Below are positions 56,200-64,000 of a stretch of 64,000 bases of DNA, piece by piece; within the stretch, counting starts at the first letter, position 1; each line of letters starts with the position of its first letter. The notes under the pieces are model-generated. The model searched no databases. It was not told where the DNA came from and saw only the letters and a program-made list of their open reading frames with translations. The stretch comes from Ligula intestinalis. Taxonomy: Eukaryota; Platyhelminthes; Cestoda; Diphyllobothriidea; Diphyllobothriidae. The position numbers were made by a program, and so were the translations under genes. The stretch lies in contig JAYGXS010000001.1 of NCBI GenBank assembly GCA_036362985.1, positions 17,613,556-17,677,555 of the forward strand, in the 5' to 3' direction.

Positions 56200-56990
56200 T
56201 GCCAGCAAACAATGACCGTCTGCTTTTTCGATTTCGCCGAAGCGTTCGATTCCGTCCACCACGAGTCCCTGCGACTGATAATTAAACTCAACGGTATTCC
56301 TGCAAAAATCATCCAATTGATCAGGGCCTACAAAATCCTGCCCTTTTTGTATTCCGTCTAGTGTCCGACAAAGTTACATTCTGCCGCCTACTCAGTTCGT
56401 CTACTATATTGACTGAATTCCCGAAAAGGCTGGACACTTTTTTTGACGGTGCAGAATCTTCAACCGGATGTTAGTTGACTGATATCGGCTGTGATATTTT
56501 ACAGTCTGTGATGTCAAAGGGGCATCCCTGACCAGCAGCAGGCACTTCTCTGAATTAATGCCTGTCCACTTAAAATAGGTAGTGGCAAATACGTCAGAGT
56601 GTGGCGATTGCCGAATGGAGGAAATCGAAACAAAATCGTATCCGGAATCGATTCTGTGCGCACGGCTTTCACCATTTTTATAAATGTGTCCACCAGCCAA
56701 ACACGACGTCTCCATTATCACAAAGCTTCGCGTGTACAACGCATTCGCTTGGCCAGTCCGCATATACAGTTATGAATGCTTAGTTGCGCGTGCGAAAGGT
56801 GAGTGAGAGCAAGAAATATTTTATTATCGCTGCCTAAGAACCATCCTTCAAGTTAATTAAAATGACTTAGTCTCGGACGAGACTGTCCACACTCGCTGCA
56901 ACAACATCACGGGGATATCTAAGGTGATCCTAAAAAGATGGCTGAGATTCTTTGGAAACGTTCAATTTATCCTTTTAATCCATATCCACA
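56200..56990 (+). pseudogene. RTE-type reverse transcriptase relic (plus strand)
   Basis: Reads TMTVCFFDFAEAFDSVHHES then LRLIIKLNGIPAKIIQLIRA, the RT core seen as FVDFAAAFDSV..DSL..I...GVP.K.I..I.AY in the element at 57.6-64 kb. Further on are YECLVARA and YYRCLRTIL, then LVSDETVHTRCNNI and WLRFFGNV, matching the C-terminal region (GCECWAV, YCLQSML, WFGHVLR). Frameshifted and gapped; an older copy of the same clade in opposite orientation. Confidence 0.75.
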
Positions 56991-57498
56991 TGACAAGCTC
57001 ACCTACTCCGGCAAACCACACCAGCTGAGCAGTCGCAGTCCCATCCCTCATCGTTACTGCCACCTCACACTTGAGTCGCTCCTCGGTCTGGTCGATCACT
57101 TGTGAATTAATCGCACTGAGATTGATGGGCCAATATTATGACATTCTATATACATCCGTAGTACCCGTCTCACCTTCGTATTCTGTCTAGGGACATACAT
57201 TAATCACATAAGCCTGTTCGTTCAAATACGCACTCGTTAAAATCATTAAAAAACTACAGTCGAAACCTCCCTGGTCACGCCTCGCCCTATCTGTCCACAC
57301 ACCCCATGAGTCACATAACCTCGTCCACACTACGTCCCACCCTTCAAATCATTTCAATTTTCTTAAGCATCAAGCATGCAATCCATTTTTCAGTCCGCAA
57401 TAGCGGGCAAAACATCGCATGCCAGAACATGCGCACCTTACCCCGGCGGGAAGCGTGCCTTTTTGTGTATCCTTGTGTAACTTGAGTGCGAGCAGGTC

Positions 57499-57523
57499 GT
57501 GTGTGTGTGTGTGTGTGTGTGTG
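57499..57523. repeat. (GT)n microsatellite
   Basis: An uninterrupted GT run just left of the RTE-like element's 3' end. Confidence 0.95.
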
Positions 57524-57690
57524 ATTGGGCCCAGTTACATTACGCATTTGTTGACAGTTCGGGACAATGGACTCGTGCATGGAAGAGGTAAGTGACGGGG
57601 AGCGACATTGAAAAATATATCCCCACGCCCAATCAGCAGGTTCAGCACTACAGTGGTCTTGTACTTGTTACGGCTGCGATCATGACCGAT

Positions 57691-59734
57691 CTAGCCGGCC
57701 TCAATTATGTCCCGAATGGCGCTTCTCCAAGCGCAACGATCCATGGCCGCAGACCTGGACAGTTTAACCCATTCTCTTCACCAGCGCCGGAGGCCAAATA
57801 CCGAAGGTCCAAGAACCACTTACATGTCCTGACGGACTGAGTCGAGCCAAGTTTTGATTTGACCCCCTCTTAGGAAACGGTTTCAAGTCGGGAGCAGTAG
57901 CACGGAGCTCCTGAGGTTGACGGTGAGACCAAATACCGAAGGTCCGAGAACCACTTCCATGCCTTGACAGACTGAGTTGAGCCAGGTTTTGAGTTTATCC
58001 CCTCTTCGACGTTTCTCCTTAGGCAACGGCTTCATGTCGAGGGCACTAGCACTGAGCTCTTGAGGTTGGCGACGAAGAACGTGTCCAAACCACCTCAGCC
58101 GTCTTTCCTGAATGGCCTGGGATTTCCTTGTGATTTTGTCACAGCGAGTGCGGACTGTCTCATTGGAGACAAAGTCGGTGTACTTCATTCGAAGCATGCT
58201 TTGCAGACAGTAGTGGTCGAAGACTTCCAGTTTCTGTTCATCTTCCACGCGCACAGCCCAACATTCGCATCCGTATAGGAGAACGGACCGCACTGATGCA
58301 CGGTACAGGTGGATCTTTGTTGAGATAGAGATATCGCGTCGGTTCCATAAGCACTTCCGAAGGCTCGTCGCGCTGCATCAATTCGGGAGACAATATCATC
58401 CTTACGCTGTCCATTCAGCAGCAATCTCGCTCCGAGGTATTTGAAACTGTCGACTTCTTCTAGTTGACAGCCACTAATCTCTTCGGTAGGGATGCAGCAT
58501 GAAAACACTTTGGTCTTCCCAGCGTTTATGAACAAGTCGACCGTTTTCGCGACATCGTTCACCCGTGACACCATAGACTGGAGATCGCCAAAGCTTGACG
58601 CTAGTAAAGCGATATCATCGGCATAGTCAAGGTCAGTCAACCGGTGCCCGGGTGCAAGCTCAATACCGTCACCTTCTTGTAGGGCCTTCCTGAGAACCCA
58701 GTCAATGGCGTAGTTGAAGAGGATGGGCGACAGGACATAGCCTTGCCGAACGCCTGACCGAATAGCGACGGGTTCTGAGAGGTTTTTGTGGACTAAAACC
58801 CGCGCAGTGTTGGAGTGGTAGTATGCCTTAATCATGGCGATTACTTTTGGTGGTACACCATCAAATGCCATTATCCGCCATAGGGAGTCACAAAGGACGG
58901 AGTCGAACGCAGCGGCGAAGTCAACAAAGCAAATGGCCGTTGGTTGCTTGTAGCTTTGGCGGAATTCAAGGATCCGTCTCAGAGTAAATATCTGATCCAT
59001 ACATCCACGCCCAGCACGAAATCCGGCCTGGTTGGGTCGCGTCCTGCAGTCGCGCACAGACTGGAACCGCCTGAGGAGAACGATAGCGAAAATCTTCGCA
59101 GCAATGTCTTATCTCCATTCTTTTGGACAGGCACAAGGATGCCTGAGCCCCAGTTATCAGAAACGGTCTCGTCTCTCCGTGCTTGTCCAATCACCTCATG
59201 AAGCCAATGCGCCAGAGTGTCGGCACAAGACTTGTAGATTTCAGCGGGGGATGCCATCCTCTCCAGGTGCCTTATTGTTGCGCAGCCTTTTTATGGCATC
59301 GGCGATTTCTGCTTCAGAAGGCGGGTCGCATGACACCGGATAAGTGGAAGATGGAGGAGGCTCTACCGTAGATGGGAGCAGGGGGTCTGTGGGCTCTGTA
59401 TCGAAGTTGAGGAGGTGCTCGAAATGCTCACGCCAGCGTTTGATCTTGGTTGCGTTGTCAGCAATAAAGCTGTCATTCACATCACGAACTAAGTCACTCA
59501 GTGGCGACAGTCTACCCCTAGCCTGGCGAATAAGTTGGTAGAGCTTTCGAGTATCACCAACGTTTGACGCCTGCTCCATGGAGGTTGCAATTTCAGCCCA
59601 GTATTTCTTTCGATCCTCTCTGGCCGATTTTGCCGTCATCTTTCTTAAATGGCGAAAGGAATCGTCATTTAGGCCCCTAGCTCAGGCTGTCTCCGCAGAT
59701 AACTGTAGGGTGCGTCCGCTAATCCAATCACTGT
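57691..59734 (-). pseudogene. RTE-like linker, reverse transcriptase and C-terminal domain (frameshifted)
   Basis: Order on the minus strand: AREDRKKYWAEIATSMEQAS, NNKAPGEDGIP, AEIYKSCADTLAHWLHEV, GILVPVQKNGD, AGFRAGRGCMDQIFTLRRIL, FVDFAAAFDSV, SGVRQGYVLSPILFNYAIDW, LDYADDIALLAS (catalytic YADD), LLYGCECWAVR, RRLRWFGHVLRR and lastly MDRCAWRSAIRDIIEAG with a stop. One stop follows SAETA, and frame changes occur near 59250, 59060, 58280 and within the tandem duplication. The clade is RTE by motif pattern. Confidence 0.85.
57794..58077 (-). repeat. Imperfect tandem duplication within the RTE-like 3' region
   Basis: Units at 57794-57928 and 57929-58077 both start CCAAATACCGAAGGTCC and end near CTCTTGAGGTTG. 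The left unit lacks about 11 bp (CGACGTTTCTC). It duplicates coding sequence for the RRGDKLKTWL region, so the C-terminus is displaced. Confidence 0.8.
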
Positions 59735-62700
59735 GTGTGTGTGTCGTAGCCCATAGTTGGATCAGGAATCCCCGCCGGAATCCAAACTGGGAGTAGTTGG
59801 GAGACGGAGAAAAGCCGCAACCTCGACCGGCTTGAGCCACAGGTCCGCGGGAGTGAGGTGGGTGCCTGGCCGAGAACTGCAGGCGAACAGATGACGGCAG
59901 TCATGCGGCGAGACGCCGCAGTCGGGACAGCATTCGGGTATGGATGGGTCGAGCCGGTGCTGGTACTTGCGAAGGAGCATACAGTAGCCACTGCGTAGCT
60001 GCGCCAGAGTACAGCGAGTGACCCTCGGGAGATGTCGTTCCGAGGCCGCGATCGGAGGTGGATAGCCACCCAAAAGGACCGGGGGACGATAACCTCGTTT
60101 CTCCTCGACAACGAATCTCTGGTGGAGACGCTGGAAGCCTGTCTTGGTGGCAGAGCTATCAACAGGTAGATCCGCGAGAGACGAGGCAACAGCTTCCTTG
60201 TGGAGTGCTCGAATAGACGGCCGGACGTTGCGGCAGGGCTCGGGAGCGGTGCAACGGTGATGATTGGGATGGCCGGGTTGCGAACAACTCCACCAGAACT
60301 GCTGGCTAAGGAGAGTGTTGTGATGGGCGACCGGTAGAACAGAAGCCTCCGCATGAAGATGATCTATAGGCGACATTTTATAGCAACCCGTGATCGTGCG
60401 GAGGGCAGCGTTTTGGGCTGACTGGAGGCGGCGGAGGCTGGAAGAGCTCATCGTAGGAGACCAGATTGATGCCGCATAAGTGAGGTGCGGCTTGGCCAGC
60501 GCCTTGAAAGCAGTCGACAGAGTCTCTTTCGCACAGCCCCAGGATGTGCCTGCTAGAGCCTTGAGGACCTTGGTGCAGCGGCTTACTTTGCTTGCGGTCT
60601 CCCTGGCATGGTCTGCGAACGTGAAGAGCGGATCAAAACGCACACCAAGGAGTTTGGGCTTGCGGACGAGCGGTAAGGACGCCCCATTGACGGTGATGAC
60701 CGGATGACGATTGAACTCATTCGGATCGAGCGTAAAAACAGTTACGGACGACTTGGCTGCCGAGATCGTCATTCCGCGCTGGGTGAGGAAGTTTTCGACA
60801 ACAGGCATGAACTCCGTGAGGAGCTGTGCAGCCTGATCGATGTCATGGTGCCGGCAGAAGATCGTAATATCGTCCGCATAGGATACCACTTGCACAGGTG
60901 CCCGGGGGAGTGGGAGCTCTCGCATGTAGATGTTAAAGAGTGTCGGGCTGAGCACAGAGCCTTGAGGGACGCTACAGGACTGCTTACGGGGCTTGGAGAG
61001 AGCGCCCCGGAAGAGGACACGATCGTGACGGCCACGGATGTAAGCCGCCAACCATCGGACCAGGCCAGTCGGGACGTTCAACGAGACCAAGTCCTGCAGA
61101 AGCTGATCGTGGCGGACGCAGTCAAAGGCTCGTGACAGGTAAATTGAGACTACCACGGTCCGCGAAGCGGGCTTCTGTTGATTGAAGCCCTCGAGGATAG
61201 CGTCGCTGAGCTCGAAAAGCGCCGTTGTAGTTCCACGACCCGATCGGAAACCATGTTGGTGGCAAGATAGTTCCGCCACAGACGTCAAAATTGGGTGGAT
61301 GAGCCGTTCCAGGATCTTCGCCAATGGACTGAGGAGGGCAATTGGACGATAAGAGGTCGCTAGGCAGGGGTCCTTACCCGCTTTGACCAGGGGGATGATG
61401 ATCGACTGGCGCCAGCAATCAGGGATGATTGAAGTTCCCAGTGAAAGGTTGAAGAGGGCGGCAAGGTAGGCAGCCACCTTCGGGCCGATGTGGCGCACAT
61501 GGATAGGCGCCAGACCATCTGGTCCTAAGGCTTTCGAAGCTCTCATTTTCTTGACGGCGGTGAGGATGGCATCAGCCGAAAAGGAAATATCTGGGGGCGG
61601 GGCTTTATGGAGGAGGCGAAGAAGGGGGCGCTGGCTTTTGGGACTGGGCGCCGAGCGGGGCGAGAACAGCTTGTTCATCTTCGCGGCGATCTTACCGTTG
61701 TTGGAAATGAACTTGCCGTCCCCAAAGCTAATAGACTGGTTTGATGTATCAGCCCGGGGTTTGGTCAGGTTGCGTAAAAGCTTCCAAGTGGCAGCTGAGT
61801 TGCCGCTGAAATTACAATCTGAAACTAGTTCATGCCAGCGTTGGCGTTTGCCATCGTTGATAGTCTTAGTGATTAAGCCATTCAGTTCGCCAACGCGCGG
61901 GTCACTGGCATCACGCGCTCGTATTTCGTCTCTCTCTCGTTCCAGGCGGGAGGCTTCGGGCGGATAGTTAGGACGAAGAAAGGGAATGCGGCCGTTAGGG
62001 ATGTGGTGACTTGCTGCTGCGAGGAGTAGTCGACGAAGGGCTCGCTCCGCCATGTGGACACAGGTGGGAGGCGGTAGGCCATCGATCTCGGCTTCGCATT
62101 CGGACGTGAACGCTGCCCAATTGGCTTTCTTGAAATTAATGAAGTGCCGGTTGGGGGCCTTGATACGCTCGGCGGCGGTGGCCAATTCGAGCACAATGGG
62201 GAGGTGGTCGCTACCCAGGCTGATTTCCGTCTTCCACATGGTGGAGGCTACCAGACTGAGACTGGCGAGGGAAACATCGGGCGAGCTGGAGGCGCCGCTG
62301 GTCGGGAGCCGCGTTTGGCTGTTCTCGTTGAGAACGGCAAAGGGGGCGTGTTCTATTTTATCAGCCAGAGCTTCTCCTCGGGAGTCGGCTGCCAAGTTAG
62401 AGCACCAGCGGTCATGGTGAGCGTTGAAGTCACCTAGCACCAGACTGTCTCCAGAAGGTAAGTAGGGAGCGATAGAGGCGGTGAAACCGGGAGAACAACT
62501 GGAAGTTGGAGGGATGTACACGTTCACGACGGTTAGCGGCGCCGGGCCAATGTCAAGGGAAATCGCCAGTACTTCCGTGGGATCGGCTCCAAGCAGGGGA
62601 AGCTGGTGATAGGCAATGGATTTGTCCACCAGGAGGCCAAACCTCCGCCTTTGTTGCGGCCGCGGTCGCGACGGACAATCGTGTAATCGGCACAGGAAGG

Positions 62701-63262
62701 GACCTTAGTGGAGTTAGACCACTTTGTCTCTTGGATAGCCGCCACAGCTATGCTGTGCGAGCGCATGAAGGCCAGGAGCTGGTCAAGCTTCCCAAGGAGG
62801 CCGTTGGCGTTGAATTGTAAGATCTTAAGACCAGGTGGTGAGGCAAGGTCGGAGACCAGAGGATTTGGGTTCAGGACTGAACGGGCTGGAGGCATGGAGA
62901 TCGGTGGGGGCACGGGACAGCTCGGACACGCGAAGGCGGGCGACCAATCGGCAGCCGTGGCGAGGCCACTGCAGCGGAGATGGCACCAGCCATTGCAGGA
63001 GCCGCAACGTACAGACCAGTCGCGGCGTCCCAGACGGACTCGGCAGAACGAGCAGTACCAGAGAGGTCCAGGGTTGGCCTCGATTCCGGCGGCGAGGAGG
63101 AGGAGTCGGAGCAGCGTGGCCGGGAGGGGCTGTTCCGTCATCAAAAACACGGATTGGGCGGAGGGGAGAGTTGATCCAACGTAGGGAGATGGGTGTAGCA
63201 GACCTTGGCCGCCGGGAGGGCGGGTGGGAACGCGGTTCGTAGACGCGTCTGCTGTGGTTCCC
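59735..63262 (-). mobile_element. CR1-like non-LTR retrotransposon with 2A-like leader, near-complete (3528 bp)
   Basis: Exactly bounded by ATCCAATCACTGT at 59722-59734 and 63263-63275, a 13-bp target duplication. Its 5' end (GGGAACCACAGCAGACGCG) is shared with the copies at 37190 and 19644, so it looks full length. The 3' end is GGGCTAC followed by a short (AC)n tail. One long reading frame with a single frameshift is present. It is inserted in the RTE-like element, same strand. Confidence 0.9.
59762..63141 (-). pseudogene. CR1-like polyprotein: 2A-like leader, PHD-type finger, APE endonuclease, reverse transcriptase
   Basis: Starts at ATG 63141: [20 protein letters not shown] then EANPGP, a 2A-like motif (63087-63064). 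Next is a PHD-like finger (CSFCRVRLGRRDWSVRCGSC then WCHLRC and ACPSC). The endonuclease has LQFNANGLLGKL, AIQETKW, GDFNAHHDRW and LGSDHLPIVLEL. The reverse transcriptase has [62 protein letters not shown] and SYADDITIF. The end has CPDCGVSPHDCRHLFAC. One base is missing near 62640 (the sister copy keeps the frame), shifting between LAS and LVDKSI. Expected length is about 1120 residues. Otherwise no stops, so it is a young copy. Confidence 0.88.
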
Positions 63263-64000
63263 ATCCAATCACTGTAGTGCCGCTTGGTGCATCCAAGAAT
63301 CTTCTCGGCTGCTCCATAGACTGAAGTTTTCAGTAAGGGCCATGGGTTACCCCCTTCGTCGTCGGCGTGGGTCGTGAAACAGGATTGGATTTCTCTGCTT
63401 ACGGCCTCAGCGGTGTTGGGTTGCCGGATTTTGGCGACATCGAGGCGTCTAGCGTGGGGCACTTTGGGTGAAGATGAGAGATGAGCTTTCAAGCGTGTGC
63501 GAACAAGAACGTGGTCAGAGTAATGGGCATTACCAGTCTCAGCACCACGCAGTGACCGACTATCATGAACCCAGCTGCGGAATCTTGAGCTGACTAAAAT
63601 ATAGTCAATTTGAATGGCTGTATGGCCGTCATTGGAGTACCACGTCAGCAAGTGTTTGTTGCGGTGCTGGAAGCACGTGTTCGTTACAAACAGTCGGTTC
63701 CGTTCAGCAAAGTTCAGTAATCTGTCACCATTCTCACATCGAGAGCCAAGACCAAAGCGGCCGATAAGATGGTTGTTTGTGGGGTCACCTGGCCCAGTTC
63801 GGCAATTCCAATCCGCGGCAACAATCAACATATCGCGACAAGGAAGCCTTTCGACCAATGTCTGTAGTTGTGAGTAAAACATATCTTTATCACGCTGATC
63901 AGCAGCGGACGTTGGTGCATATACAGCGACTACACATATGCTTGTAAAGTGGCCCTTCTAGCGCACATAAGCCATGCGTTCATTGACTGGTTCCCAGGCA
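63263..64000 (-). pseudogene. RTE-like endonuclease C-terminal half
   Basis: The minus strand carries LIVAADWNCRTGPGDPTNNH, then LTWYSNDGHTAIQIDYILVS and AHYSDHVLVRTRLKA, the metal-binding and His motifs of an APE-type endonuclease. The stretch up to CTKRHYSDW is open and runs to the target-site duplication. The N-terminal half lies beyond the window. Confidence 0.85.

Larger units (their letters stand above)
57640..64000 (-). mobile_element. RTE-like non-LTR retrotransposon, interrupted by a CR1-like element
   Basis: Reading minus: the endonuclease end (64000-63263), then the 3.5-kb CR1-like insertion (59735-63262), then linker, reverse transcriptase and C-terminal domain down to the stop at 57691. 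The codons for YSDW and ISGRT rejoin when the insertion is removed. The 5' end lies beyond the window. Several frameshifts mean it was decaying, although the reverse transcriptase motifs survive. The exact 3' end is uncertain. Confidence 0.85.

Noticed and set aside
62533..63882. 449-codon frame as a novel fusion gene
   Set aside because: It is the accidental join of two nested retrotransposons; reported as a finding, not as a gene.
1..64000. CRISPR arrays, bacterial operons or prophage
   Set aside because: No spaced direct-repeat array, ribosome-binding-site pattern or dense gene packing. All supported genes are spliced animal genes.

Overview
This is eukaryotic, clearly animal DNA: split genes with GT-AG introns, very long introns, and many retrotransposons, DNA transposons and short interspersed repeats. 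The mix (Merlin, RTE, CR1-like and Tc1/IS630-type elements beside metazoan ZMYND11 and COG2 genes) suggests a flatworm, probably a tapeworm-like species with a large repeat-rich genome. That placement is inference; no species marker is visible.

Three protein genes are supported. (1) COG2, the Golgi-tethering complex subunit, lies on the minus strand with five internal coding exons between 11933 and 77. Its first exon was not found and its C-terminal two thirds lie left of the window. (2) ZMYND11, a PHD-bromo-PWWP-MYND chromatin reader, also on the minus strand, is complete: seven exons from 43101 down to 21283, predicted 1150 residues, phase-consistent at every junction. Intron 1 is about 14.3 kb and holds a decayed CR1-like retrotransposon. 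(3) A RING-finger exon at 54870-55062 (+) resembles RNF146; its later exons were not found.

The rest is mostly mobile DNA. 0.9-11.5 kb holds two Tigger/pogo deletion derivatives, a snapback retroposon with a 14-bp target duplication, two tRNA-related SINE families and a Tc1/IS630-type element inserted inside one SINE. 17.6-20.1 kb holds a foldback element with a coding-phase minisatellite and a 707-bp tandem duplication, one copy of which received a 227-bp CR1 deletion derivative. 43.4-54.6 kb holds relics of a second CR1-like element and of Merlin, plus palindromic MITEs. 57.6-64 kb is an RTE-like element split by a nearly intact 3.5-kb CR1-like element with a 13-bp target duplication.

Two observations stand out. 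First, several copies of a TTC-tailed retroposon carry a hammerhead-ribozyme-like core, as known in Penelope-like elements, mostly decayed. Second, the CR1-like elements begin their protein with a 2A-like ribosome-skipping motif ahead of a PHD-type finger, endonuclease and reverse transcriptase.
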